This document shows positions 24,581 to 37,330 of a stretch of 64,000 nt of DNA, piece after piece. Made by a program: the position numbers and the translations under genes. This DNA is from Bugulina stolonifera (lineage: Eukaryota > Bryozoa > Gymnolaemata > Cheilostomatida > Bugulidae): the NCBI GenBank assembly GCA_935421135.1, contig OW285189.1, forward strand, positions 4,299,072 through 4,363,071, given 5' to 3'. Under the pieces are notes generated by a model. That model saw nothing but the letters and a program-made list of their open reading frames with translations. It had not been told where the DNA came from and did no database searches. Each line of letters begins with the position of its first letter. The stretch's first letter is position 1.

Positions 24581-27231
24581 TGTTGGAACAGCCACTATCA
24601 ATGATAAAAAATCATGCATACATGCAGTCGATTTACGAAGGGTAGGATGTACTTATACATGCAAATGTTGAATCTATGCAGTTTCAACAAATCATATTCA
24701 GATTGAAAATAATGCTTTATACGATCCAATAGTATGTAGTGTCAAAATACTTGGAGCCTACAGTGTAACCGAGTGATCTACATGTAATTCATCCTTACAG
24801 AAATTTGCTTTTGTTTAATGTTTATCTTCTACTTCAGAAGCAATTCCGTTGAATGCTTTAACTAACTTTTTTTCCCGCTTACCTTAGGCCTATGTTGTAG
24901 TAGTGATGTTGTAGTAGTGATGTTGAAGTAGTGATGAAAGTATCTCTTTTGTAGATCAGGTGCAAGCCAGTCATCGAAAACAAGTTTCCAACAGTGCCAG
25001 CCTCACACAGTGCCTGAATGTCGCCTGTTAACAGTAGTGAAAAGTAGATCTACATAAGAAAACAGGTAAAACAATGAGATATATAAAGTGACATAATGGT
25101 GATAATCATTTTAATAAGACACCCTAACTAAATAGGCAGGTAACGCACAGGACATTACAGTGATATTACAGATAAACTTTATCTAGACTATTGGTTGTGA
25201 TTATTTTTAGTCACAAGAGTCTGTAAAATATTGAAAACTGTACATACTAAGTGCAATCGCTAGCAAAACAGAAATATATTTCATATTCTAGGTTTTCACC
25301 TAACTATTTTTAATTTAAAACCGTCTATTATATGTCTATCATATTTTTCGATTAATTTTAGCTATGCCCACTCAGTCCCTGGTAGGTTTGACCTGTGGTA
25401 ATTGGTACTATATTAATGCCAACATCTCGTTTGCAATGAAAGTAATCAGGACTATTGATTACTTGACATCACTGTTATTGTGCGACTGAGTAACGTCAAT
25501 TGGCATCAGAACATGGGTGGACAACTCCTACTAGTAAAATCAGATGCATTTAAAACATTTGTGGCTACCCTTTCGCCATCTAGCATCTCTTTAGATATTA
25601 GAATGTATGCTTATAGAGATAACAAGCAATGCCAACATAGTGAGTTTGTACAAAATCTCAAATGCTTAAAAATAATTTTAAACTCCACGTATCTCAAGAC
25701 AACTACTGCATGTTCCCTGTTCTACAGGATACCTGTATAACATGTTTCTATTCAAATTCAAAAACACTCACTGTTTATGTTGTAGTGAAGAAAGCAAACT
25801 TCCTTACCTCACCAAGACATTTCCCAATAGACAACTTCCAATGGACACCTCCATAATGTAGCCTATTTCTTTCCAATAAACTGAACAAACCCTTCAATAG
25901 ATAAAGAACCACTCTTCAATGAATCTAATCCCAGACAGAGGCAGCAAACATGTAGAATTGAATGACTATTACTAGCCATCATAAATTGGGATTACGCAAA
26001 ATAGGCCAAAACTAATTTAATGTAGGCTGCCAAGAGCAGCTCCTAGTAGTATAGTATGCTCATTTTAAAAGAGCGGGGAAACTACTTAGCTCAATACAAA
26101 CCACGGAAAACTTAATCATTATGATCATTTACTTTACTTTGACAAATTTTGGAGATTTTGCAGTAACTGAAATCAACCTACTATTTCCCATAGATATGTT
26201 CTGTTGTAGTAAGAAGAATTAGTTTCCTCACATGTCTCGAAGATGCATAGAGGAGCTAGAGGCAGACTAGACTGCAATCAACTTTAACAGAACAACTTTC
26301 CATGTGGCACAAACTTTCTCCAATAGCCTCCAACTGACTCTGATGTTGCTTGTAGAGTGTTCAAGTTGCTGCACACCATACTGAAAAATAGAGTAACTGA
26401 CAACTATATTTCATATTACAAGCTACAAGCTACAAGCGGATGACTAGTGTAGACAGCTTCTACATTGTAGTTTTTCTTGTCATCGGCAGACTGATATCAG
26501 TCTGTAGGCCAAAGAAACTATCAAAATTTAAAATAAATTTAATTACGAGTAGGCCTACAACCATTGTATGCCTACTTCTACTTGTAGTTACTAGTTAAAT
26601 TTACTGTAACAATGTGCTTAAAAAAGAAAACTCTATCAACTGGCAAATATGACTAAGATCCAACGTTTCTATATAACAATAGCCTAAGTGGAACACATTC
26701 ATCTACATAGCATTTACATTAACAGCTACAAAAACAACAATGAAAATTAATTCAAAATGAAAGCAAGGTTGAAATTTTTAGTTGCATTTTCTCAAGGCAA
26801 ATACCAGCTAAAGTTATTTGAACACCTAAATTAAAAGCTATCTAATAACGGTGTTTACAGTACTGGATGACTAACAACACATCAGCTAATAGAGAAGCTA
26901 AACAGTATCAGAAAGTATTAATATAGCACTCTCATTGGTAAAGCTGCTACCTGCGGAGGTAACAATGGCAGCTATATTGACAAGCCGGAAACACAGTACG
27001 ATGAGGGGCCTAAATGTAGGCCGTGACCCAAGCCAGCCAAATATGTGCTGGCCGAGCCACTGGCTGTCTGGGGAAGGTAACACAACTTCAGAATAGGTAA
27101 ATATTTAGACTGGTGTCTGCACTGATCACAACAGTTGCGTCCCGCATTTACGCATGGTGAATCACAGGCTAAAATAAAGTGCAGGTGAGGAAAACTCCCA
27201 ATTTTTTTTCAAAATAATTTTCCTTGACATC
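24581..27231. other. No recognisable gene
   Basis: Nothing coding could be supported. A short GTAGTAGTGATGTT microsatellite lies at about 24897-24940, and a GC-richer patch lies at 26930-27080. Confidence 0.4.
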
Positions 27232-28139
27232 GATGAGTGAAACTGCACTTTTGTTAATGTTACAAAACCCTGTACAAATGCATGTTTGTGAGATGAACTT
27301 GCTTGTGCAATACGATCAGTTGGGACCCAAGTTATTCCTTCTTGGAGGAGGCTAGCTAGCATAAAACAGTGTCAGACAACCTGACTAAAGTGTGTTATGG
27401 CCCTTAGTGTCAATTCCCACTTATGTGGTGCAACCCACACGATATAATAATAACATGATAATACTCCATAGTACATGCATGTATCTACTACTCCACATCT
27501 GTTTAGGGTATCATTTCTTTAATTATCAATGCAGATTTCAAGATTTGTCATCTTTCAATAACTAACAATTATTGCAAATAGCAACAGATAGTTGAACCAA
27601 CATTAGGTCTTTAGCCTCTGCTTCCTCAAAAATTTCCATCCAGTAGACTAAAAAGTAAAAGCTACAGCTTGTGTCAATGCAGAACCCAGAACATACATTG
27701 TAATTTGTAACATACCATATAATATGGCATATACGCTTGTATGTGGTCTTTAGGTCACTAAGAGTTGTCCTCCCTCGAAATTTTGTGAAGTTTTCTACTT
27801 TGCTAGCCTTAGATTTAGCATTAACCGAATTATTCACGTATTTACAACCCCTATGTTTACAACTCGGTTCAATGAATGTTTGAAGCTAAGGCTGATACAA
27901 ATTCGCACGCTGCAATTCAACTCAAAATTGCACAAAAGTCTGAAGAAATGAATAAAAAATGAGTTTAAGTTGCAGTTTATATACAATCCTTTTGTTTTTC
28001 GTATAAAATTTGGTGTGAAAACAATATAGGTCTGGTTAAAATAGTGTAGCAATAATAGTAGATGAAGAATTGTTGTAGTATTTATTTTATTACTTGAGTT
28101 GGCAATTCATTCACCACCACTACTACTACTAACTTTAAC
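27232..28139 (+). repeat. Old segmental duplication, copy 1
   Basis: Diverged match to 41471-42850: ACTGCACTTTTGTTAATGTT, AAGTTATTCCTTCTTGGAGG, GTGTCAGACAACCTGACTAA and GAGTTGTCCTCCCT occur in the same order. Similarity resumes at 31559-31655 after a transposon insertion (28140-31537). No gene is seen within. Confidence 0.75.
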
Positions 28140-28449
28140 TACCCTAAAAGCAGATACATTTTGCGAGTTTTAACTTTTGCGAATTTCGCGAGTGACAAAC
28201 TCGCAAATAATATCCATCGCTATTAATATCTGCTTTCAAATTGATTTAAATAATTTCTGGTTTAAACAGACCATACATGCAGCTATATAGCTATATGATA
28301 CATAGTTGAATATTTTACAAAGCAGCAAGTATTTGCTATAACATAATTGGTAAGTAGCCTAGAGTAGGAGCTTAATCAGAGGATTTTTTAACAAGCTATG
28401 GTAATTACTTTACCCCCACAGGTGGGCTTACTGCACTATATAGGAGTCA

Positions 28450-31309
28450 CAGTGTTCGAATTGTGGTTATACGGGAGTATACGGCGTGTACCCACCTCAA
28501 TTTTGGTGGGTACACTCTGAGCAGGCGTGTACCCTCATGGTAATTGACTAGTTTTGGCTTTTGCTGAAGACACGGCAGTTTTCACAATCGAAATAGGTTT
28601 ACTGGTTGCTGAGTGACTGCTGATCGTAAAATTTCCCTCTAATCTAGCGATCGTTTGATTAATAATAGCGTGTTAAGTCAATCCCGAAATGTCAAAGTAA
28701 GTTTATAGTAGCTTGGACCAGCAGCCTGCACACAAATAAATCCTTCTGCTTTACTGACAAAGTTAGTCATTGTATCAATGGTTTCATAGGACTTGAATAT
28801 GGGTTCCACTTTCTTTAGTATTTTCAGCTTTCCGAATGCGTTTGCAGAGCCATGAAAACTTTTTGATAAGGACAGTGGCCAAACAGTTGAATCTAAAAGT
28901 TTTTTTTAGCTCTAAACCTAAATCTCAAAAGTTAATTGTTGCACTCTGTTGGAATTTGACGTTTGACTGAGTGATAAATATCGGAGATAGTTGTATTTTT
29001 CTTACTTACTATATAAAATACAAAAATTAAAAATAAATATTAATTTAATTTGATCATTCATGATGTTGTATATAACAATAATATAAATATTCGTATTTGT
29101 TAGATTATCACTAGAGAAAGAATCTGCATTCAATAATATAGCATATAAATAATAAATCGAACATTATATTAATTATATAAAAAAAATAAATAATTATTTA
29201 TTATAGTGATTATTATAAATAATAGAATTAGAAGTGAATCAATAGAATTAGATAATTAAATGGTAATCATATCATAATGATAACCATAATTATTTATACT
29301 TTTATTAATTTTTATATGAAATAAATTATTTTGATAATAATTGTTGTAGCAATACGCCTATATCAAGTATAAATAAATATATTGCTTTTTGGATTGTCAC
29401 AAGAACAAGAGTCGATATTCAATAAATAAAAATTACAATATAGAATAGAAATAAATCGTTTTTAATAGAACAGGGAATTAGATAATTAATTTATGTTTAA
29501 TGATCATTATTGTATCGAATATTTAATGTAAATAATATAGCAATTGTTGTATTGTTTTATATAAAATATTTTAATCTAACGTTGGTATTTTTATTCTAGA
29601 ATAGGTAGGAATACTATTTGTTTTTGCACATAGTATAAGTATTGAATTTCAACAGTTGTAGGTATTGCTCTACTATTGCAAACTACTTCCAAGTTTAGTA
29701 AGTGAGGCAAAGAGTGAGGTTATGACAAATTGAAATTCACAGAGAGCTAAGAAGAATTCTGTCACTGTTTAGTCTAGATGGTACTAGTAGAAACTATGTA
29801 TTTGGATTGAGCTTGGTTTTACTGGTTGACTGCAATTAAAGTAATCGTTTTGTTTGTATTCTCTATTTTTGTTGTATTGAGGTGATTCATTGCTTTCAGA
29901 AGTCCACAAAAGACCACAGGTAATGAAGTTGTATGCTGCCTATTAGTGTACTTGCATGCTGCATATTAGTGTACTTGCATGCTGTCTATTAGTGTACTTG
30001 AATGCTGCCTAGTAACCTACATGCATGATAGTTTGTCGAGTATTTTAGGTAGCTGAATAGTCTTTTTAGGCAATACTATATTTTTAGTTTACATTGAATT
30101 TACTGTCAGTATGATTTGATGTTTCTTGCTAAGGTTATCTTCGGCCATGGATTTAACTTTGAGGCCAGTTTTTACTAGTGCTGCCAATTTATGAAACATT
30201 TAGCATTTTTGGAAGATGTTGTCACAAGTGGTGAGGATACTTGGAATACAGTGTTTAGTGATCCAAAGGAAGCTGGTGATGAATTTAATTTTGCAGAAAT
30301 AATACCCTAATTTATATTTTTCATATCTACTGCTCGCTGGTGAAGCTGTCTTTTTCTAACATTGCTGTACTGGTGTTGTGGCAATGTCTTCTGTTCACTT
30401 TTCTAGGTGATTAGGCACTGTAGAGACCATTGGTTCAAACCCCAGTCAGGGCCTGGTGTTTTCATGAATTTGATGCAAGACCTGACAGCTCCCACAGATA
30501 AATTCCTTAAATTAGCAAAATTATAATAATATTAGAGAAAACCCAATGAGTAGTACATGTATATATCCTAGATAAATTGGTGAAACTCCTTTACACAGGT
30601 ATGCATGTTTTATAGGCTTCAACCTTTTCCTTATAGCTGTTGTTCAAATAACATTACTGGTGTTTTATATTAAAGTCTACAGGTAGGTTGTGACAAGGGA
30701 AATACATGTATTTTATTGTATAATACTTTTGTTCATTATAATTTTGTTGATAAACTTCAACTCCTTCCCTTCTCTAATGTTGATGTCAATGTCATAGCTG
30801 TTTTGTTGAATAACCATAGTTTTCATACAGTTGCAGTTACATGCTGTTGTTGTTTGTGTTTATATACTTTTGACAAAATATACAACTGTAAAATGTTGTA
30901 GTTCAGCATTTTGTAATAAATAAAGAAGTTGTTATCTCTTTGACTACATGTACTTTTATTGCAGTGAAAGAAAGATAAGGGGAGTTGTCGTGGTTTAAAT
31001 AATGTAGATCTATTCATTCTTACAATCAATGCAGCAGTAATACAAAATTGAAGGACACAAAGCACACTCAGTAGTTTGAAATATAAGGAATGGTCTACAT
31101 TGGTACCATGTACTCTGTGTAAAGAGGTTACTCATTTGCTATCAACCATAATTAGAAATTGTCCTCCCTTGTTTTGTCTTGCTGAAATGGGAGAACAACT
31201 TCTAATTATGATCTGCAGCTTCTGAGTGACCAATGCACCCTTTAGGAAAGGTCCTAAGATTGCAGGTAGGTACCGTGTACCCACCTCATTTGTTCCACTT
31301 CGAACACTG
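28450..31309. mobile_element. hAT-like element (2.86 kb) with perfect 8-bp TSD
   Basis: The element begins CAGTGTTCGAA and ends TTCGAACACTG, an 11-bp inverted repeat of hAT form (CAGTG start). It is flanked by identical 8-bp target duplications AGGAGTCA at 28442-28449 and 31310-31317, the hAT duplication length. GTGTACCCACCTCA occurs near both ends. No transposase open frame is visible and 29040-29570 is extremely AT-rich, so this is probably a non-autonomous or decayed copy. Confidence 0.85.
31146..31212. repeat. Hairpin repeat, copy 1
   Basis: ATAATTAGAAATTGTCCTCCC pairs with GGGAGAACAACTTCTAATTAT across a short loop. A related hairpin lies at about 31913-31972. Probably a tiny MITE. Confidence 0.6.
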
Positions 31310-31912
31310 AGGAGTCAGCTGTAGTTTTGTACTGTATGTAAGTGGGGTTTAAATCTGAATAAACATAGAGCTTAGCTAAGCTTGGTTTTAATGCTAGAAT
31401 ATGCTTAAACATCAATTTTGGGACTTAAACAAATTTCGCGATAGACCAAACTCGCTAAATATTTCTATCGCAAATTGCTCCAGGATTAGCAAACTCGCAA
31501 AACTTTCTTCCGCGAAATATTTCTGCTTTTAGGGTAATACTTTACTACCGCTGTAAAAATACACGAGACCGAGTATATGACTATCACTGACTAGGATGTT
31601 TTGATTATGGTTGATATTCGTAGTGATTATAATTATTCATCATTCATTCTAAACATTTTGAATCCAATCAGAATTGTGCAAAAGTATTCATAACGATAAT
31701 CATAATGAAATTAAAATATATAATATTATATAAAATTAACAATAAATAAAAATAAATGATACAAAAAATATAAATTTATTTTAAAAATAATTGGGAAGCT
31801 GTACTCCCCATGTCAAGTTGATAAATTGAAGTTCATATTGGTTGTGGTTGGGATGACGAAGTGGGGCTGAACCATAAATTTCTATGGGATGAACTGTGAA
31901 CAAAACCTATTG

Positions 31913-31972
31913 ATCATGATTAAAAGTTGTCCTCTCCCAAATTATTTTCTGGAAGAGAACTTCTAATTATGA
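31913..31972. repeat. Hairpin repeat, copy 2
   Basis: GATCATGATTAAAAGTTGTCC pairs imperfectly with a right arm ending CTTCTAATTATGATC. Same family as 31146-31212. Confidence 0.55.
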
Positions 31973-32317
31973 TCAATTGCTTATTAGAGTTCCAATGGCT
32001 GACATGCATTTGGTGAAAAACAGTGACATGGCCACCGAAATTAAATAGGGCCTAGCAAAGCATTGTATGTGTATTATTGATATACAATAACATGTGATTA
32101 ACACAGAAAAATCATCTTACTTTTCCTGTATATATTTTATCACTTTTGCATTGTCAGTTAATTTAGATATTAGAATATACATCATAATTGGCTGCTGTCT
32201 GGATTGTAGGTCTACTCAGTATTCAGCAACAAAAGTGACCGGTTTGGTAAAACAATTTGATGTAATTATCTCCGAATTAGGCTGCAAGATCACTAATGGT
32301 TGGTACTTTCTTTGCAG

Positions 32318-34509
32318 GAAGTAAATGCTCACAATCATGTGCCCAGCAAACGAAAACTTGATGTTGCAAAAGTCAACCAGCGAATCAAAGCTCGAGCAGT
32401 AGACTCTAATGACAATCCTTGTAGCATACGTCGGGATGTATTGGCAGCAATGCCGCAGAACAGAAGTGAGACTAAAACAACTGCATATTTAATGATGTAT
32501 TTTTAAGCATGGAATTTGTTTTTGAGAAGTCGGGAGACTTGTTTCAAATCCATGAAAATACCAGTCCCTGGCTGGGGTATGTACCCAGGGCCTCTAAGGC
32601 ACCTAATCACCTAAACTACCCTAGTAATGTACCATTGGAGGAGCTAGATATCACAGGGGAGTGGGCAGAGACATTAAATGACCCACCATCAACATTCAAG
32701 GTGCATGACAATTACAACAACAACAGCAGAGTTATAGTATTCTCTTCAGCACCATGTTTGAAGCTGCTGGCAACAGCTGATCATTGGTTTATGGATGGGA
32801 ACTTTAACGCGGCACCTCAAGGGTTTATCCAACTGTTCATCATACCAATAGGAGACAGTGCACTAACATGTGCTTATGGCCTTCTCCAAAGAAAGACCCA
32901 AGAATCATATGAATCGTTAATAAGAGAGGTGATTAATGGAAGTGTTAATGAGGGTCATCAGCATCCTGCACCACATTACATTCACTGTGACTTTGAATTG
33001 GCAATGCACAGAGCTGCTAGACAAGTTTTACCGCAGGCCGACATAGTTGAATGCTTCTACCATCTAACCCAGGTAAGATTTTGACATTGAACCCATATCT
33101 GATAAAGTTGTTTATTTCTCTACAATGCTTGCTGCAAACAGCTACATCATGAGCAACGTACATAACATGACTTGTTCTTACCACAGGCCAAAGTTTATAT
33201 TCTATGTTCATCGTGCTTATTGTGTGATCAGGCATTAATTATTATATTATGTTGAATTTGAACTGTTAGGACAATTTCTATATCAATACTTATGATAATC
33301 TGTACACTCATCATATAAACAATTTAGAGTACTTGGAGAAAAATCCAAAACCTGGGTCTTGTCAACGCTTATGCTTATACCGAGAACGAAGAAGTTTTGT
33401 GGGATGCTAGATGGAACTGCGTTCCTACCTGCCGATGATGTTGCAGATGGCCTATGTGTACTTGGAGGAAGGATTCCGAATGGTAAATGTGTAACTTGGT
33501 CCTACATGTACGTGTTCATGCCTATTTCGTGTGGACTCTTGATTGCAAAATTAACAACTCCTTTGTATTATTCTATATTTGGTATACTTGTAGGATGTGA
33601 CGAACTCATAGAATACTTCGAAACCACACACGTAACTGGCCAAAGAGCGGTCCAGCCCGCCCCAAATGGAAATCTACGTATTGTTGTAAGGGAGCCACCT
33701 TTGTTCCCTCTTGCTGTATAGAATGTTCATGAACAAACAAGGGATGGTCACAGAACAAATAATCTGTAGAGGCATGGAATAACAGGTATGAATATTATTG
33801 AAAAAGACAAGTTAAAACCATCTAGATTTTTAGCTATTTACAATGAAGTGGCTGATGCATATCTAAAATGTAGTTTCAGCCAAAACACTTTTAATAAAAC
33901 AATGTCCATGTAGCTACTATTTCATTAAGATGACATGGAACTTTAAAAAATGGTAAAATCGGAGCAAACCCCTCCTTGTTCTCCTTCTTATGAGATGAAT
34001 ACACTTAGCAAACTAATATTGACTACAAGCAGAATTCTGGTTTTAAACATTATTTTAGGCATGTGATATAATGCGTATACAATATTTATGTATTGCTGCT
34101 AAATAACTTGCTGGCATCAGTGCGGCCTAACTAACTCTAATTTTCTGACTAGCAACCCGTTCATTGACATAATTATATGTATACATGTACATATTCGGGC
34201 TATGTCTGCTTTCTTACTAAAATATTTATTTGCCACAATCTTTTTGTAGGATCAGGTCTTTGACTGGACAAAGGCATCCGAGTATATGGAAGTTTACATT
34301 GATAATAAAAATAAGAGGATGTGGCAGTTCAGACTGCATTGGAGTCAGCAGACAGGGGTGAACCACCCAGAAAAAAAGTGCCAACTGAAACAAGGAGATT
34401 AGAAAATAGGCTACATAGGCTAGTCGCCTACTACAGAAAACAGAATATGGAGGACTTCCTCGAAGCAATTGGCCACAGCATCCGCCATTTCATCAATAGA
34501 GTGATGTAA
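32318..34509 (+). pseudogene. MULE transposase pseudogene
   Basis: Fragments read in order like a Mutator-like element transposase with an N-terminal FLYWCH-type finger. 32318-32465 (after TTTGCAG) starts EVNAHNHV, the end of a finger, then a helical region. 32509-33072 holds VIVFSSAPCLKLLATADHWF, MDGNF (first catalytic Asp) and IHCDFELAMHRAA (second Asp), ending at a GTAAGA donor. 33329-33480 resumes with STWRKIQNLGLVNAY, then shifts frame before GTAFLPADDV. 33594-33790 reads YFETTHVTGQRAV, a stop where the family has Trp, then NVHEQTRDGHRTNN and another shift. 34321-34509 ends with RLVAYYRKQNMEDFLEAIGH. Stops and shifts show it is dead. Finger Cys residues and element termini were not found. 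Confidence 0.85.
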
Positions 34510-35399
34510 CTTTGAAATACTTGTAATATAAGGATGTCAAGCTAAAAACATTTACAGTAATATATGTATACGTGACTAAATAGTTTAAATTTTATACTTT
34601 CAACTGTATTAAGTTATCTTGTTTCTTTTGGTTAAATAAATATGTAACATGAGCATAAATTACCATCAAATAGTGTGAACAGACTACAATCAACACTAAA
34701 TAAAGAGAAGACAACTTCTGTAAGAACTGAAAACTGAAATGATATAAGTGGTGTATACCATATTATTTCTACTGGAGGCCTATACCAGAAATACCACTGC
34801 ATGAAATGCTAGTTCATGAGACATGTATGTACGGTATGTACTATACAAATCATTACTAGCATCCGAATCTTTTGCAACCCTTTGCAACGCCACAAGATTG
34901 GTCAATTACTAAGAAGAAGACGCTGTGGTGTTTGCTGCTTTTTGGTGACATACAGCAAACTTATGAATAGAAAGGTTGGTAGAAAGAGTAGATCTTTTAG
35001 GCAACAAGAAGACAATTTTGCTGTTCAAATGTGAACACTGATAATTTACATACATGTAGTATATTTTGTTTTTACATGGTATTGGCATTGTTTGCGCTGC
35101 GCATATTATGTACACCGTGTATGCAGTGCTCCAAACCCGCTAGTAAAATATGCTACGGTCATCTAAGTACAAAGCAGAGAACCACAGAGGATTTATTAGA
35201 CAGTTGAGAAACAGTATAATTATAATTTAAATGGTTATACCCATTGATATATACTCGTACATCATGACCGTGAGTGTTCAGGCAGACACAGTGCTTGTGA
35301 GACTAAACAAGGTTGAACACAGCACATCACCTGTACTGAAACCCCATGGGAATTGCACCTATTCACAATTTTATAGGATATTATTTAGTGACTAGTTGC
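34510..35399. other. No recognisable gene
   Basis: AT-rich sequence between the MULE pseudogene and the duplicated block. No MULE terminal repeat was identified. Confidence 0.4.
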
Positions 35400-35827
35400 T
35401 GTATAATAGAGTATTTTTATGTTTCCATTTATCGTCATTTGTACTTCATTATTTGTATTTCCTAAGTTTGCTGGAAGCACATCTACAATAATATGTAGTT
35501 ATATCTCATTTCGCAAGATAATTCATTTTGAGTCAAGCACAATCACACAACTATGCAAACATGAATTTATGTAATAGATGCATTCATTGCCCTGACTAAC
35601 CAATTTGGTATCAGCTACCTTCTACATTCTACAAGAAGAATATTTTGTTTTAATTCCATTTATTTTATAATCTTGTTCTTACAAAGAAATAAACATAAAT
35701 GTTACATTTTGCTGGCCAGCTGTGACAGGACAAGGACAATAAATAATATTCTTCTACATAATAGTTCTCTGGATCCGGGGTTCCCTCTTCCTCTCCCCTT
35801 TACTGTAGCATGTTTTGCCGTTTTCAC

Positions 35828-35934
35828 CTGCTTATCCAGGTACTTGTATCTTTTCGGATCCAGGGCCGCCGCAGCAGCCCCTTCATCTCCTTCATTACAC
35901 GTATTATAGCTCAGTTTCCGCCAATGTGTAGTGC
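35828..35934 (-). other. Exon-like core a (block 1, distal variant)
   Basis: Minus-strand segment with an AG acceptor-like site at the high end and AAGCAG|GTGAAA at the low end. It shares the [17 protein letters not shown] frame but then differs: RYKYLDKQ replaces RPLRSCR. It is the last unit in transcription order and may be a terminal exon variant. Confidence 0.4.
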
Positions 35935-36163
35935 CTAGTGTAAAGAATCGTGATATTAAGTATACTAGAAATAAAGTTTAAGGTTCTACACCATGGGGTA
36001 CGGAAACTTTGAATTAGTTCTAGTTATTAGTTCGACTGTACACGGTCTTCTTTAAAAACTACGTTGATCAATGAGTTCCGATTTAATTAATGAATTATTT
36101 GTTAATAATAACTACATGTACCTTGATTCTTGCTCTGTAGTGTGTTTTATTCTGGATGTTCAC

Positions 36164-36266
36164 CTACAGCTTCTCAAGGGTCTCTTTGGATCCAGGGCCG
36201 CCGCAGCAGCCCCTTCATCTCCTTCATTACACATACTATAACCCAGTTTCCGCCAATGTGTAGTGC
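36164..36266 (-). other. Exon-like core b (block 1, 103 nt)
   Basis: Flanked by CATTAG and GTGAA(C/T) on the minus strand and exactly 103 nt long. The internal open frame begins at [20 protein letters not shown] then RPLRSCR. Sequence is nearly invariant between copies while flanks drift. Confidence 0.45.
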
Positions 36267-36516
36267 CTAATGTAAAGAAGAATCGTGATATTAAGTACAT
36301 GTATACTATAAATAGAGTTTAAGGTTTTACACTGTGGTGTACGGAAACTTTGATCCAGATTAAGTCAATTCTAGTTATTAGTTCAACTAGCCACGGCTTG
36401 TTTTAAAAAATACTTCAATAATCGAGTTCCGATTTAAGTAGTAAATTGTTTATTGATAATAATTACCTTGAGTTGCCCTCGATTGCTCTGCAGTGTGTTT
36501 TATTCTGGATATTCAC

Positions 36517-36619
36517 CTACAGCTTCTCAAGGGTCTCTTTGGATCCAGGGCCGCCGCAGCAGCCCCTTCATCTCCTTCATTACACATACTATAGCCCAGA
36601 TTCCGCCAATGTGTAGTAC
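36517..36619 (-). other. Exon-like core c (block 1, 103 nt)
   Basis: Third copy in block 1, 103 nt, with acceptor-like CATTAG and donor-like GTGAAT on the minus strand. The peptide core is unchanged. Confidence 0.45.
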
Positions 36620-36867
36620 CTAATGCAAAGAGTGATGCTGATATTAAGTATGCTACATATTATATAAAGTCTAAGGTTTTACACTGTGGTGTACAGAAAC
36701 TTCGACCTGAATTGAATTAATTCTAGTTATTAGTTCAACTAGACATGGTTTGCTTTAAAAATACTTCGATCAACGAGTTCCAATCTAGTTAATAAATTAT
36801 TTATTGATGATAGTTACCTTGATTTCCCCTCCATCGCTCTGTAGTGTGTTTTAGTCTGGATATTCAC

Positions 36868-36970
36868 CTACAGCTTCTCAAGGGTCTCTTTGGATCCAGG
36901 GCCGCCGCAGCAGCCCCTTCATCTCCTTCATTACACATACTATAGCCCCGATTCCGCCAATGTGTAGTAC
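36868..36970 (-). other. Exon-like core d (block 1, 103 nt)
   Basis: Fourth copy in block 1 and first in transcription order, 103 nt, same splice-like flanks. A further truncated unit lies near 37195-37230. Confidence 0.45.
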
Positions 36971-37239
36971 CTAATGCAAAGAGTGATGGTGATATTAAGT
37001 ATGCTATATATATAAAGTCTAAGGTTTTACATTGTGGTGTACAGAAACTTCGACCTGAATTGAATTAATTCTAGTTATTAGTTCAACTAGACATGGTTTG
37101 CTTTAAAAATACATCGATCAACGAGTTCCAATCTAGTTAATAAATTATTTATTGATGATAGTTACCTTGATTTCCCCTCCATTGCTCTGTAGTGTGTTTT
37201 AGTCTGGATATTCACCTATAGCTTATCCATCGCTCTGTT

Positions 37240-37330
37240 GTGTGCTTCCTACCGCTGATGCGGAAGAATGATTGTATTTAGTTCTGCATAGCCTTTTATT
37301 CAGTGCTCTGGCCAATCAGAGACAATCAGC
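37240..37330 (-). promoter_or_regulatory. Possible minus-strand promoter for the core array
   Basis: On the minus strand an inverted CCAAT (ATTGG) at 37312-37316 precedes a TATA-like AATAAAAGGC at 37291-37300. Downstream comes CTTCCGCATCAGCG followed by GTAGGA, which could be a first exon and donor. The same arrangement recurs at about 53840-53920 in block 2. Purely sequence-based inference. Confidence 0.3.

Larger units (their letters stand above)
28140..31537. mobile_element. TA-flanked TIR element, split by a hAT insertion
   Basis: The ends are inverted copies: TACCCTAAAAGCAG at 28140 and CTGCTTTTAGGGTA at 31524-31537, consistent with a TA target duplication plus a CCCTAAAAGCAG terminal repeat. 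Subterminal regions are rich in TTCGCGA and ACTCGCAAA motifs on both sides. Without the nested element it is about 530 bp and non-coding, so non-autonomous. The paralogous segment at 41471-42950 lacks it. Superfamily uncertain. Confidence 0.75.
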
